This document shows, piece by piece, positions 22,536 through 37,508 of a DNA stretch of 64,000 nucleotides. Below the pieces are notes generated by a model, which worked only from the letters and a program-made list of their open reading frames with translations, was not told the origin of the DNA and searched no databases. A program made the position numbers and the translations under genes. The DNA lies in contig NC_061862.1 in NCBI RefSeq assembly GCF_907164915.1, forward strand, positions 84,244,846 through 84,308,845, written 5' to 3'. Source of the stretch: Impatiens glandulifera. Lineage: Eukaryota > Streptophyta > Magnoliopsida > Ericales > Balsaminaceae. The first letter of the stretch is position 1. Each line of letters starts with the position of its first letter.

Positions 22536-23074
22536 AAAATACTTCGCAAATCGCTATGAACTTAGCGAAACGAGAAGGCCTTCGCGAATCGTAAGGCACT
22601 TAGCGAAACGAGAAGTCCTTCGCGAATCGCTGGGCACTTAGCGAAACGGGAAGTAAACCCTAATCAATCTCAGAAAACGAACATCAATAAAACATGCTTC
22701 AAATAGACGTACCTATTGGAACAGTGCTCGTGCACGTCGTCGAGCTCATAGTGGATTTCGAACGAACTTCTCCGCCGAGATCTCCGACGAGATCGCCGCC
22801 GCCGCCGCCGGAGTTTAGAGAGAAGGAGGAGAAGAGCGGGAAGAGAGAGAAGGAGAAGAAAAAAATGAAAAAAAAAGTACGGAGGTTATATTAAATAGTA
22901 AGGGCAATTTGGACATTTCACATGTCGTCACTTCGCGAAACGCTAAGTGACTTAGCGTTTCGCGACAAGGGCAAAATCGTCCAAAAAAAATAAAATCACC
23001 ACGAGCGCAATTAAATTATCAAATTTCCACCAGATCAAATAACCTGGTTTGTAAGGTCATTTCGTCAAATTTCC
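22536..23074 (-). mobile_element. End of a second Mutator-like element, same family as 10910-16645
   Basis: Matches 16070-16645 almost throughout: CTTAGCGAAACGGGAAG repeats, the possible first exon region, the purine-rich leader, the CTTCGCGAAACGCTAAGTGA motifs, GGGCAAAATCGTCC, CACCACGAGCGCAA, and a terminal GATCAAATAACCT...AAATTTCC. The tip differs (GGTTTGTAAGGTCATTTCG). The other end and the left target repeat are lost in the gap. Confidence 0.8.
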
Positions 23075-23078
23075 CGAA

Positions 23079-23200
23079 GGGTGAAATGTAGCTAGCAGAT
23101 AGTTTAAAAAAATATCTTTTATATTTGGATAATAATGTATTTAAAAATAAATTGGGAAGAGTGAAATGTAGCTAGCAGATAGTTTAAAAAATATGAAAAA
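23079..23200 (+). repeat. 80-bp direct repeat beside the Mutator-like end
   Basis: GTGAAATGTAGCTAGCAGAT followed by AGTTTAAAAAA occurs at 23081 and again at 23161. Confidence 0.75.
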
Positions 23201-25032
<1,832 letters not shown>

Positions 25033-25839
25033 ATGATGGAAGTCGGGTGGTGGGTGGTTTGTCGAGTGTGAGGTCAGAATTATTGATTGGTTTGACAAGC
25101 ATTTGAAAGTGTGAGGTCACGCAATGGAAATTCGGTGGTGGGTGGTTTGTCGAGTGTGAGGTCGGAATTATTGGTTGATTTGACGAGCATTTGAAAGTGT
25201 GAGGTCACGAGATGATAGTTGGGTTGTGGGTGGTTTTTTGAGTGTGAGGTCGAAATTAATGGTTGGTTTGACGAACATTTAAAAGTGTGAGGTCACGAGA
25301 TGGAGGTCGGGTGGGGGTGTTTTATTAAGTGTGAGGTCAAAATTAGTTGTTGGTTTGGCGAACATTTGAAAGTGTGAGGTCACAAGATGGAGGATGGGTG
25401 GTGGGTGGTTTATCAAGTGTGAGAACAAAATTAGTTGTTTGTTTGGAGAGCATTTAAAAGTGTGAGGTCGCGAGATGGAAGTCGGGTGGTGGGTGTTTTG
25501 TCGAGTGTGAGGTTGGAATTAGTGGTTGGTTTAGCGAGTATTTGAAAGTTTGAGGTCACGAAAAGGATGTTGGGTTTGGGGTGGTTTGTCTAGTGTAGGT
25601 CGAAATTATTGATTGGTTTGACGAGCATTTGAAAACGTGTGGTCAAGAAATGGAGGTCAGGTGGGTGGTGGGTGGTTTTTCGAGTGTGAGGTCGGATTTA
25701 GTTGTTGGTTTGACGAGCATTTGAAAGTGTGAGATAATGAGATGAAAGTAGGGTGGTGGGTGGTTTGTCGAGTGTGAGGTCGGAATTATTGGTTGGTTTG
25801 ACGAGCATTTCAAAGCGTGAGGTCACAAGATGGAGGTTG
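25033..25839 (+). repeat. 88-bp satellite array, part 1 (about 9 units)
   Basis: Units of the type GTGGTTTGTCGAGTGTGAGG...TTGACGAGCATTTGAAAGTG...GAGGTCACGAGATGGAGG. GTGAGGTCAC recurs at 25111 and 25199, giving a period of 88 bp. The array is GC-richer than its surroundings. It continues at 28465-28918 and 43233-44640, so it was one array before two CACTA insertions. Confidence 0.92.
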
Positions 25840-28464
25840 CACTAGTAGAAAAGGGGTATCAGTAATGCGAAAACCTTTACTGAAAGTCTCGAAAGCCGTT
25901 ACTGAATAAGATTCTGTAACGACGAATAAAACAGTTATCATTCGTTACAGAAATGAGTGTTACTAATACTATTCTAGTATCAGTAACGGATTTTGAAAGC
26001 CGTTACTATTACTCGTCTAATAATAGTAATAGTTTTAGTCAAAGTTAAATCATTACAAATAAAGTATTAGTAACAATTTTAGCCAAGGTTAAACCATTAC
26101 AGATAAAATATTAGTAACGATTTTCTTATTTATAATACCGTTACAGATAAAGCATTAGTAACGGTTTTCTTATTTATAAAAATGTTACTGATATATTACT
26201 AGTAACGGTTTTCTTATTTATCAAACTGTTACGGATATATTACTAGTAACGGTTTTCTTATTTAAAAAACCGTTACTAAAAAACATAATCGTTTTTTTTT
26301 AATATTTCATATTTGTATCGATATAAATAATAATAATTATCCATTTTGCAAAACCATTAATATATTCCAAAGCCACAATCATCAATCCAAAGACCACAAT
26401 CATCAATATAAAGATCACAATCATAATTCAAAAACCACAATCATAATTCAAAAACCACAATATAAAAAGCTCTAATTTGAAGCACCTTTGAGGAAGAACA
26501 AATGTCAGTATTATGTGTGACTAAAACAATAGCAGAGAGAACAAACAAAATCTTCTCGAAAATAATCTAGCATCACAAATGTCTTTTTTATCTTCCTCAA
26601 ACCAAAAAAATAAAACCGAATTAAAGAGAGAATTCCATATCTGAAACTACAGCTAGTCACGATCTTCTCAAGCAGATCACATCTCTAGTACTTAGTCATC
26701 CCTGATCCATCCTTTGATTCCATTGATGACAAAGAAGTACTGCTCAGAGAACATCGAGTAAGTATTAGTAAGGACAAACTTAAATGGCCGAGAAATAGTA
26801 AAGAAGATAGCTTAGATAGGTAATTGAATCCAATAATATTGCTTACTTGGAATGTTAAGATCAAGGGAATGAACATCTTTCCCCTCTCATTCTGTGATTG
26901 TGTTCACAAGATTCGAGATCCAAGCAGTGCCATTTGGAAGAATCTTATAGAAGAAACACATAAAATAGATTATATTAATGATACCAAACTATATAATTAC
27001 TATGGTAACTTCCACCAAACATTTTCATCAAAGTCATTCTAGTTGCATCTTTCACTATTCTCAACTAACTCTATTAGAATTGGGAATCCCTGTGTCACAG
27101 TTGTAATTATTAGATACAAAATCTTTGGAACCATATAAAATGTAGATATGACATTCAACAACTATCCTTACTTCAAATCTCTAATAACCACTAACTTTGT
27201 TTAATGAAAGCATTCAAATCGTGAACTAAAATACCCCTCAAATAATTTCTTTCATCAAACTAAGGACTTGCACTTATTGAAGTATTTGAATAACCAACCA
27301 ATAAGCCATTATATTTTCATTCATCCTCTCATCAATAACCCCATTCAAATCAATAAACAAAATATTCAAACAATCTAACTAATCTAACATAACATTCAAA
27401 CAATATAACTAATTAATTTAACAAATAAACTAACTTGGATCGACGACGATTTCAATCGGCAGCACGGCAAGGCGACGGTGTTGGAACAAAGGTTAGGCGA
27501 CGACGACAGCTTCAAACGATGGCACGACGACAGCTTCAGTGGCGGAACGGGAGCGTAAGAGAAGAAAAGAGAATAAAGAAGAAAGAGAATCGGGTTTTTA
27601 ATGGAGTATTAGTAACGGTATTAGGGATAACCGTTACTAATACACTCTGTAGGAAGATATAAATTTTAATGAAGTATTAGTAAGGGCATTAGGTATAACC
27701 GTTACTGATACGAGTATCAGTAAGGGTATTAGGGATAACTATTACTAATACCCTCTATAAGATATAAGTTTTAATGGAGTATTAATAAAGACATTAGATA
27801 TAACCGTTACTGATACGAGTGTGAGTAAGGGTATTAGGGATAATCGTTATTGATAACCTCTGTAGAAAGATATAAGTTTTAATGGAGTATCAGTAAGTGC
27901 ATTATGTATAACCGGTACTGATACGAGTATCAGTAAAGGTATTAGGGGTAACCGTTACTAATATCCTCTATAGGACAATATAAGTTTTAATAGAGTATCA
28001 GTAAGGCATTATGTATAACATTTACTGATGCAAGTATTAGTAAGGGTATTGAGATAACGGTTACTGATACCCTCGGTAGGAAGATATAAGTTTTAATGGA
28101 GTATTAGTAAGGGTATTAGGTATAACCGTTACTGATGCGAGTATCAGTAACGGTATTAGGAATAACCGTTACTAATACCCTCTGTAAAAGATATAAATTT
28201 CAATTAAGTATCAATAAGGGCATTAGGGATAACAGTTACCGATACCCTTATTTCGAAATTCAATCAGAAAAGTCAGTTATCAATAACGACTCTTTCATTT
28301 AGCCATTATTGATACTTAGATATTAGTAACGATTTTATAAGACCATTACTGATACTTAGATATTAGTAACGGTGTTATATAACCGTTACTAATAAAAAAT
28401 GTTAGTAAGAGCGTTATAGCGTTGTTACTAAAAGTTGTTACAAAAGAATTTGTTTCTACTAGTG
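25840..28464. mobile_element. CACTA element 1 (non-autonomous), 2.6 kb
   Basis: Ends CACTAGTAGAAA...TTTCTACTAGTG with a 3-bp target duplication TTG (25837-25839 and 28465-28467), inside the satellite. Subterminal regions (25855-26290 and 27600-28440) are packed with repeats of GTAACGGTTTTCTTATTTAT and ATAACCGTTACTAATAC types, in both orientations; the right side has about ten units of roughly 65 bp. CACTA transposases are thought to bind such subterminal repeats. No transposase is seen. Confidence 0.9.
26330..27599. other. Interior of CACTA element 1, possible captured sequence
   Basis: Normal-complexity sequence unlike the subterminal repeats. 27437-27560 is GC-rich with repeated GACGACG and GGCAGCACGG-like motifs, resembling a 5' untranslated region read on the minus strand. 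I do not recognise a protein in either orientation. Confidence 0.35.
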
Positions 28465-28918
28465 TTGGGTGGTGGGTGGTTTATCGAGTGTGAGGTCGGA
28501 AATAGTTATTTTTTGGCAAGCATTTGAAAGTGTGAGGTCACGAGATGGAGGTCGAGTGGTAGGTGGTTTGTCAAGTGTGATGTCAAAATTAATTGTTTGT
28601 TTGGCGAGCATTTAAAAGTATGAGGTCACGAGATGGAGGTCGGGTGATGGGTGGTTTGTCGAGTGTGAGGTTAACATTAGTGGTTGGTGTGGCGAGCATT
28701 TGAAAGTGAGGTCACTAAAAGGAGGTCTGGCTGGGGTGGTTTTCGAGTATTAGGTCGAAATTAGTGGTTGGTTTGACGAGTATTTAAAAGTTTGAGGTCA
28801 TGAGATGGAGGTCAGGTGGGTGGTAGGTGTTTTGTCGAGTGTGAGGTCGGGTTTAGTTGTTGGTTTTACTAACATTTGAAAGTGTGAGGTCACGAGATGG
28901 AAGTTAGGTGGGTGGTGG
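28465..28918 (+). repeat. 88-bp satellite array, part 2 (about 5 units)
   Basis: Continuation of the array between the two CACTA elements, with the same unit (GGTTTGTCAAGTGTGA, GCATTTGAAAGTGTGAGGTC). Part of it is less regular, for example near 28700-28780. Confidence 0.9.
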
Positions 28919-28944
28919 CACTAGTAAAAAAATACCTTCTGGCC

Positions 28945-29275
28945 ATTGGTAAACCAATCGTTATTCACATTTAAACCAATCGCTAGAAGACTATAGTGAT
29001 TGGTTATAAACTAATCGCCATCAATTGGCATAGGTGTTCTCTTTGTTGCCTTAATTGGCAACGGCGATTGGTGAATGTCCACTCGCAATTTCTCTATGGC
29101 GATTGATTAGTTTTTCAATCGCAATTTCCCTTTACTCTATGGCGATTGGTTAGCATACCAATCGCAATTTCCCTTTAGTCTCTTGCGATTGGTTAGTATA
29201 CCAATCGCAATTTCCTTGACAAAAAATAAATTTTAAAAATTTAGTGATTGGTTAATAAACCAATCGCCACATCCT
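28945..29275. repeat. Left subterminal repeats of CACTA element 2
   Basis: At least eight copies of the AACCAATCGC / GCGATTGGTT motif in both orientations. They differ from the GTAACGGTT motifs of CACTA element 1, so the two elements belong to different families. Confidence 0.85.
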
Positions 29276-29342
29276 TTATCGAAAATTTAAAAAAAAATCA
29301 AAACAATTATCAATTTCTTCCAATAACAGCAAATGAGCAGAT

Positions 29343-29430
29343 GGGTTAGAAATCCCTTAACTTGAATGTGAATCCACGTGTATGAGTTAGAAATCCCTGA
29401 ACTAGAATGTGAATCCACGTGTGTGGCTGG
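29343..29430 (+). repeat. Short direct repeat in CACTA element 2
   Basis: GTTAGAAATCCCT followed by AATGTGAATCCACGTGT occurs twice, about 55 bp apart, between the subterminal repeats and the SPO11-1 sequence. Confidence 0.8.
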
Positions 29431-29936
29431 GGAACCCTGCAGTTGTATCATGCCCAACCACAACCTTCTAATACATGTACACGACAATAATAATATAAAG
29501 TAAATTTGCAAATTTGTGATGCATGTACATGACAATAAATAAAGAGTTTTACAAATTTTCTCACCATAACAAATATAAAGTATGTCCTTTGTTTAAATAT
29601 GTATTTTGTTAGATATATTTCTATAATATCACCACACGAATCATCCATTTCAACAACATTAAGAAAGAAATGTCAAACGTCTTAACGTGGGCGTTTGAGG
29701 TTTGATTGTACATACCTGGCTGAATTTCATGGACAACAACACCAGAATGGATTCACTTCAGGCTGAATTCCAATGTGGCACTTCGCGTTGTAAATAACAT
29801 CTAAGCAGCATCGATTCGGTTCTCGTCTGATGTAAAAAACAAAAGAATGTTCAAAACAAGATCACAACGTAAGATTGTTGCACTGATCTAAGATGAGGAA
29901 ACCAGATCAAAGATAAGAATGTTTCAGCTTTCCCAT

Positions 29937-29945
29937 CCCTTTTTG
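29937..29945 (+). other. Empty insertion site matching the palindrome target in copy A
   Basis: A single CCCTTTTTG in the same intron position that carries two copies (327-335, 5295-5303) around the 4.96-kb element in copy A. Confidence 0.9.
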
Positions 29946-31299
29946 GCCCTATTTCTAAAATAGCATATGCCACTTTCGCGTCGATTATGGTTTTTAATGA
30001 AATTATAAAAATAATTAAGAATGATGAAGAAAGCAATGAGAAATTTCAATGCAATGCACAAGAAATATACCTTCTTTGGTTAAGGGAAACAAGCACTGCT
30101 GTGGAAGATCGTATTTATCTGAATCTGAAGGAAAAGCACTCAGCCATTGGATCTCTAGAACTCGTAGAAATTTCACATCATATGCCATTTGCTGCTTACA
30201 GAAATATTCAGATCACCAATCATAACCAAAATATATATAAAGTTAATTCAGGAGTCCTAACATCTCAAATCCTTACCATAGAACCAAATTTGTATGTGGT
30301 CAAGATGTCAAGTCCATATGGATCACAATCTACCAAGCAATAGGTAGGCAACCACAGATTTTCTGTTAGAAGTCTCACAAACCTGACCAGATTCATAGAA
30401 GAATGAGAATATTAAATTACCAAAAAGATGTGCAAAACTAAAACCAAGTTGTTCATAATCAAATTTTTTAGTTATCTAACCCCAGATAATCCAACTTTTT
30501 CATGAAACACGTTTTTTAAATTAGTTTATGTTTGAAAAAAATTATATATATCTAAGCGTACTTGCCTTCTTATAGGAACATCTGGATAGCCTCGTCCCTA
30601 TTGAAATATGGTTGAAACTTGCATTGAAGTAGAGTAGAATCTAAATTTAACTTACAGTAATCACGATACAACGATTTTTGTTGCAGAACTCGTCGTTGGC
30701 AAGTCGTTCAAACACTGAAAGAGAAAAAGGCTAAGATTGAATTACCAAAAATGGGCAGCTTAAAATAAAGCAGAAACCTTAGAAGATACAAACTACTCGA
30801 TTCCTTCTCAACAACCAATATGTAGTCTGCAACAGTAACCACATCTATGTACATGAGAAAGGGGAACATAAGCAAATTTAAATAAAATGAATTTCTTTTT
30901 GAGACCAGGGTTTTCAAGGGGCTTTAAGTGGGATTGAACTTGAGACCTCAATTTCTTACCACTTGGACTAGCATGGGTGGGTCCTTGCCCATTATAAGAG
31001 TTATAGTAAAGTTTCTATTCTCTTATGTCTTAAGAATGATATTTCAATTTCTGAATTATTGATACCTTTAACTTCTTCAACATCTAGGGGATAGGATAGG
31101 CCTGCACAGATGTAGGAATTAGCAAGTTGTGATTCCATCAAATTCATGAAAGACATCCGCTTTCTAATTACATTGTTGGGACTTCTGATGCAATCGACCT
31201 TCCTTCCACCTTCTATGAACCTCAGCCACCCCATCACCAATCTAAGATAGATCGGTAGTTAAAATGATACAAACCTAAATAAAACCTAAATAGATTCAG

Positions 31300-32177
31300 T
31301 GAAGAAATTGTGTCCTTTAATTTAATGTGCAATCACTAAACTTGGATAAGACAAATTCAAATATATAATTTAATCCAATTATTTTAGGAGTCGTAGTGCT
31401 TTTTTAGAAGCCAACTACGATTAATGGGGTTAAACCTATAACTATTATAATCGGGTCCTATGAGGTCACACACTTAGAGTTGACCGACTAGATAAACGAG
31501 AAAAATGGTTAATTATTAATACATATTAGATATTATTAATAGTAAGAAATATTATTTATTTGTGAAATAAAATAATATATAATTAATGATTAATTATGGA
31601 GTTAAGATTGTGAAATAAAATAATATATAATTAATGCTTAATTATGGAGTTAAGATTGTGAAATAAAATAATATATAATTAATACATATTAGATATTATT
31701 AATAATAAGAAATATTATTTATTTGTGAAATAAAATAATATATAATTAATGGTTAATTATGAAATTTTATCTAATATGTATTAATGGTGAATACAAAAGG
31801 ATTCACTTATTTGTAATAAAACGGAATTGAATAGAGAGAATTGTTCCTCTTTTAAAACGGCTTTTGCTATATTGCGGTGAGAACTCCAAGAGGAATAAAT
31901 CATCTTTTAATCTAGCAATTGGATTGCTTCCTCTTTGTCTTTTTCGTCCTAGCAGTCGAAAGTAAAGAGATCTAGTCGGGCTCGTGTGGACCAAGTAAAG
32001 GAGTAACACGTGGGGCTCTCGACTATTCATTACTACCAGATCTGATTCGGTTCACGCATCAAAGGTATATTTTTATAAACTATATATCATGATTCTATCA
32101 ATTATGCATGATCATATGATTAGATGTTTAGATTAGATATATAAATTATTCCGCTGCGAACATCTAATTAACCAACA
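31300..32177 (+). repeat. 5' LTR of the copia element
   Basis: 878 bp from TGAAGAAATTGTGTCC to ATTAACCAACA. It contains a 48-bp unit (GTGAAATAAAATAATATATA...) repeated about three times. By eye it differs from the 3' LTR at roughly 4-5% of positions plus one deletion of about 30 bp in the 3' copy. Confidence 0.93.
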
Positions 32178-32178
32178 G

Positions 32179-32190
32179 TGGTATCAGAGC
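32179..32190 (+). promoter_or_regulatory. Primer binding site (initiator tRNA-Met type)
   Basis: TGGTATCAGAGC one base after the 5' LTR is the usual plant copia site complementary to the 3' end of initiator methionine tRNA. Confidence 0.92.
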
Positions 32191-33212
32191 GCAATGTTGC
32201 ATATATTGAAAGGATCAATAAATTAACTGTTAATTTTGATGCGGATCTACATCGATGATATAATTTTACATAGATTTTACATAGATCTATATCAGATGTA
32301 AAACTATCTTTAAGAAAATAAAAGAAATATTTATTTTAATTGGATTATATAAATATTTAGATCAAATAAATATGATATATTTGTTTTCTAAAAGTTAGGA
32401 AATCCCACTTATTAAAGATTAATATTTTTTAGTATGGCCCAGAAATACGATCTGAGCATCGTTATGTTTTCTTATAACACGATCTACGTTTCGTTATGTA
32501 TTTTGTAATTTATTTTAATAATTAGATTATTATAAATAATTATGTAATACAAATAAGAACCATGAAGTTCAAGGATGGAGATCCATGAAGGGTGCAAGCA
32601 TGGAGACCAAAGAAGTTTAGTTCTTTATATATTTTTTTTTTGCATCTTAGGGGCCATACTAGGATCACAATTTTCATTGCATTATTTTTATTTATAATAA
32701 TTTTCACTAATAAATAAAAGACAATCAAAACTTAAGTTCCTAAAGAAAAATTGTGGCAATGCCTTTCCGTGTCATGACCCATGAAGTTTATGGTTTTGGT
32801 TGGAAAGGTTTTGTAAAAGCAAGGGTGTCTTTCCTCAACCTTAGGCTCCTGAGGATGAATCTATACGGGGATTCATAAACCTTGATACGGTTGTACCCAA
32901 CAAGAGACCAAAAGGCAAAGTTTTGGATCTTGAGGCATGGGGATGAATCTTACATTGGATGTGGATCATCAACCTAGAATTATAAGAAGTTATAATTAGT
33001 AATTGTTACTTACCTTGAACACACAAGACCTAAGGCAGTGCAAAAGTACGTTGGGGATTGTCTGTAATGGGATCTTGGAATCATTTTATTCATAAGGGAC
33101 TATAAAAACTTGAATAAAATGTGCATTCACTTATTTTAAATTATTCAATTATAAGTGTTTTGTATATTTCAAAACATAAACTGATTTTTATGTCATTTAT
33201 ATTCGGTAGAAT
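32191..33212 (+). other. Untranslated leader of the copia element
   Basis: About 1 kb with no recognisable frame, between the primer site and the gag start. Confidence 0.7.
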
Positions 33213-34020
33213 ATGTCGAACGATAATTTGAAATTATATCTGCGCTCAATTGTTGAGAAAAACAAGCTCATTGAAACGAACTTCCTTGATTGGGAAAGGA
33301 ATCTGAGAATTATTCTCAGGTCTGAGGGACGTGAGGACGTCCTAACTACCCCTATCCCTACTGTGACCGGAACCTCATCAGATGAGGAGAAGGCAACATC
33401 AACTCGGGTGAAAACTGAAGCATTACATGTTACTTGCCTCATGCTAGCTGCAATGGAGCCTGAATTGCAAAAGAGGTTTTTGCATTCTGATGCTTATACT
33501 ATCATAACTGAACTGAAAATGTTGTTTCGGGATCAGACAAGGATACAGCGATATGAGACTCACAAGGCTATACTTGATAGCAAGCTTGTGAAGGGAAAAC
33601 CAGTGAGTTCTCATGTGATTAGCCTGACTGGGCTTTTCAAGAGGATGGAAAATCTGGGGACCCCATATGACCAAGAGTTGGCCACTGATATTGTTCTTAG
33701 ATCCTTACATGATGGTTTTGCACCATTTAGAATGCAATACCATATGAATGGTCTAAATCATGATCTGAATGAGCTCCATAACATGCTTAAAAATGTTGAA
33801 GGCAATATTATCGATGACAAGAAGAAGGAAGTTCTAAATGTCAACAATGGGAGTGGTTTAAGAAGGTGGCTAAGAAAAAGAACAATAACCAAGGGAAAGG
33901 CAAGCAAGTTGCCAAACCCAAGGGTGGTGAGAAGCCAAAGATGGTTGCTGATCATGATTGTTTTTACTACAAGGCCAAGGGACACTGGAAAAGAAATTGT
34001 CCCAAGTACCTAAAAGACAA
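33213..34020 (+). pseudogene. copia gag (capsid and zinc knuckle), frameshifted
   Basis: The frame starts at ATG 33213 (MSNDNLKLYL) and covers the capsid region (FLDWERNLRIIL, LMLAAMEPELQKRF, LFKRMENLGTPYDQELA), typical of copia gag. Near 33850 the frame shifts; the nucleocapsid part (KKKNNNQGKGKQ) then lies in another frame up to the zinc knuckle at 33955-34000, which reads CFYYKAKGHWKRNC with Tyr in place of the second Cys. Gag would package the element RNA in virus-like particles in the cytoplasm. Confidence 0.88.
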
Positions 34021-34059
34021 GAAGAACGGGACTGTGAGTTCCACTTCAGGTATTTATGT

Positions 34060-37000
34060 TATTGAGATTATGACAACCGATGTTCTCACATTAAATAATG
34101 GTCCTACTTGGGTATTAGATACTGCATGTGGTGCTCACATTATTTCATATGTGCAGGGACTTAGAAATAAAAGACAATGAAGAAAGGAGAGATAGACCTG
34201 CGCGTTGGAAATGGAGCAAGTGTTGCTGCACTTACCGTAGGAGATTTAAGTCTATCTTTACCTTCTGGTTTAATATTAGAACTAAATAATTGTTATTATG
34301 TTCCTTGCATTACTAAGAACCTTGTTTCGGTTGCTGTATTACATTCTGAAGGTTTTGAATTTAGCATTAAAAATAGAAATATTTCTGTTTTTAAGAATGA
34401 TATTTTCTATACGACTACTCCAATGAGTAATAGACTCTTTGTATTGGATCTCAAATTAGAATTGTATAACATAAATAACAAAAGACAAAAATTAAATAGT
34501 TTGAGTGAGGCCTACCTATGGCATTGTCGATATGGTCACATTAGTGCGAATCGCATGAAGAAGATCCACAAAGATGGGCTTCTAAAAGACATGGATTTTG
34601 AATCCATTGATACATGTGAATCATGTCTGATGGGCAAGATGACAAGGTCACCTTTCAAAGGAACGTTTGAAAGGGCTACTGAACTACTGGGTGTAATACA
34701 TACTGATGTATGTGGTCCAATGAGCACTGAAGCTAAAGGTGGCTATAGTTACTTCATCACATTTACTGATGACATGAGTAGATATGGGTATATTTACCTT
34801 ATGTCACATAAATCAAAGTCCTTTTAAAAGTTCAAGGAATTTAAAAACGAAGTAGAGACTAAAAGTGGCAAGAAAATAAAAGCACTTCGATATGATCGTG
34901 GTGGTGAGTACTTGAGCCACGAATTTGATCATCATTTGAAAACCTGTGGGATAGTCACACAGTTGTCTACCCGAGGAACACCTCAGCTAAATGGTGTGTC
35001 TGAAAGGAGAAACATGACTTTGTTAGATATGGTCCGATCAATGATGAGTTTTTTTAATCTTCCGGTATCCTTCTGGGGATATGCCCTCACTACCGCTGTA
35101 CTTACACTAAATAGGACACCGTCAAGAACTGTAAACAAAACTCCATATGAGATGATATGGACTGGAAAGGTTCCAAAGTTGTCTTTTTGGAAAATATGGG
35201 GATGTGAAGCTTATGTAAAGCGTTTACAAACAGAGAAGCTTGCCCCAAAATCAGATAAATGCTTTTTTATAGGGTATCCAAAAGGAAGTTTTGGATATTA
35301 CTTCTACAATCCAACTCAGCAAAAGGTGTTTGTTGCAAGGGACAGTGTCTTTTTGGATAGAGAGTTTCTTTCCAACAAGTCAAGTGGGAGAAATATTCAT
35401 CTTGAAACAGTTTAAGATGATGAAGAGCAACAAACTCAACAACAAAATGACATGGATGATGTCGATGCAGAGATGATTACTTTTGAAGGCTCAGGGCCTC
35501 AGAACATCCAAGAACCAGAACAAGAGGATCTACAAACAGTTGTAGATCATGTTCCAGATTTAGTTGTTGAACAAGTTGAACCCACTCGTAGATCGGAAAG
35601 GCCAAGGGTACAACCAAGACGTTATGATGATTTCATCTTAAATGTAAGCCTTGATGTTCTTATGCTAGAACATAGTGAGCCTTTGACCTATAAGCAAGCA
35701 GTGACGGGTCCAGACTCAAATAAATGGCTTGACGCCATGAGATCTGAAATGGATTCGATGTTTGAAAATCACGTATGGGACTTGATAGATTTGCCAGATG
35801 GGGTAAAACCCATAGGAAGCAAATGAATTTTCAAACTCAAAAATGACAAGGATGAAATTGCATTTGTTTACAAGGCAAGACTAGTTGCCAAAGGTTTTAG
35901 ACAAATTCATGGTATAGACTATGACGAGACATTTTTACCAGTTGTCATGATTAAATCCATTAGGATAATCCTAGCTATTGCTGCATATTATGACTATGAG
36001 ATATGGCAAATGGATGTCAAAACCGCTTTTCTAAATGGTTTTTTGGAAGAGTATGTGTACATGACACAACCTGAAGGTTTTGAAGATCCAAATCATGTTG
36101 GGAAGGTATGCAAGCTTAAGAAGTCCATTTATGGACTTAAGCAAGCATCCAGGAGTTGAAACTTTCGATTTGATGAAAAGATCAAAGAGTTTGAATTCAT
36201 TAGATGCGAAGAGGATCCTTGTGTTTACAAGAAGTTTAGTGGGAGTAAGGCAGCCTTCTTAATCTTGTATGTGGATGACATACTACTTATTGGGAATGAC
36301 ATTCCGATGCTAGAGTCCTTAAAAGAATGGCTGAAGAAATGTTTTTCAATGAAAGAGTTAGGAAAGGCCGAGTACATACTTGGAATTAAAATCTATAGAG
36401 ATAGAACTAAGAGGCTTCTTGGATTAAGTCAATGAACTTATATTGATAAGATTCTTAATAGATTCAAGATGCAAGATTCCAAGAAGGGATTTTTACCCAT
36501 TCAACAAGGTGTATATCTCAACAAGACGCAATGTCCTAAAACACCTGTTGAGCTTGAGAAGATGAACAAGATCTCATATGCTTCTTCTATATGATCTATC
36601 ATGTATGTCATGGTATGTACACGTCCAGATGTTGCATATGCTTTGAGCATGTGTAGCAGATACCAATCAAGTTCTGGAGAAGCACATTGGAGTGCAGCTA
36701 AGAATATCCTGAAGTACTTAAGAAGAACAAAGGATGATTTCTTAGTATATGGGGGGATGAAAAATTGATCGTACAAGGCTATACTGATGCAAGCTTTCAG
36801 ACTGACCGAGATGGCTTTGAGTCTCAATCGGGTTATGTCTTTATCCTTAACGGATGAGCTGTGAGCTAGAAGAGCTCCAAGCAAGGTACTATAGCAGATT
36901 TTACAACAGAGGCTGAGTACATTGCTGCTAGTGAAGCAGCAAAGGAGGCCGTTTGGATGAGGAAGTTCCTTGATGAACTTAGTGTTGTTCCTAGCATTTC

Positions 37001-37256
37001 AATGCCTATCGACATCTATTGTGACAACAATGGTTCCATAGCTCAGGAAAAGGAACCAAGTTCGAGCTCCAAATCCAGACATGTTATGAGAAAGTATCAC
37101 CTTATTCGACACATCATCACTATGGGTGATATTAGGATGTGTAAGGTGCATACTGATGACAACATTGTAGATCCATTAACCAAACTTATGCCTAGGCCTA
37201 AGCATGAGAGTCATACTAGGGCTAAGGATCTCAAGCACATTGGAGAATGGCTTTGA
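34060..37256 (+). pseudogene. copia pol (protease, integrase, reverse transcriptase, RNase H), broken
   Basis: In order: protease active site at about 34115 (VLDTACGAHI; the usual DTG is DTA); a frame change near 34178; integrase zinc region (LWHCRYGH, CESCLMGK) and DDE core (HTDVCGP at about 34700, YDRGGEY at about 34890, NGVSERRN at about 34990) with an in-frame stop at 34825; integrase C-terminal part (WGCEAYVKR) with a stop at about 35413; reverse transcriptase from about 35826 ([10 protein letters not shown] at about 36010, YVDDILL at about 36270) with further stops at 35826, 36156 and 36432; RNase H to 37256 (YTDASFQ, TEAEYIAASEA, HLIRHII, DPLTKL) with stops near 36590 and 36860. The catalytic motifs are mostly intact, so decay is by scattered nonsense and small shifts. 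Confidence 0.93.
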
Positions 37257-37508
37257 GTTTTCTTTTGTATTACATTATGTATTTATGAGTGTTAGACACC
37301 AGTTTTATGTTTGACTTGATGATTTTATGATATATGATATTTCATCCTTATTTATATTGTTTTTATCGATATTGAATAATATGTCCAAATAATTCATTAT
37401 TAACAAATGGGATCACCTTAAGTGTTCTGGTGAATGAAACCCCATTAAGTGAAATGAAGTTTTGAATTATTAAAAGTCTATAGTTTGAAATCATCAAATG
37501 GACATAGA
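37257..37508 (+). other. 3' non-coding region of the copia element, left of the hAT insertion
   Basis: No frame. Continues at 40123-40690 after the nested hAT element. Confidence 0.75.
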
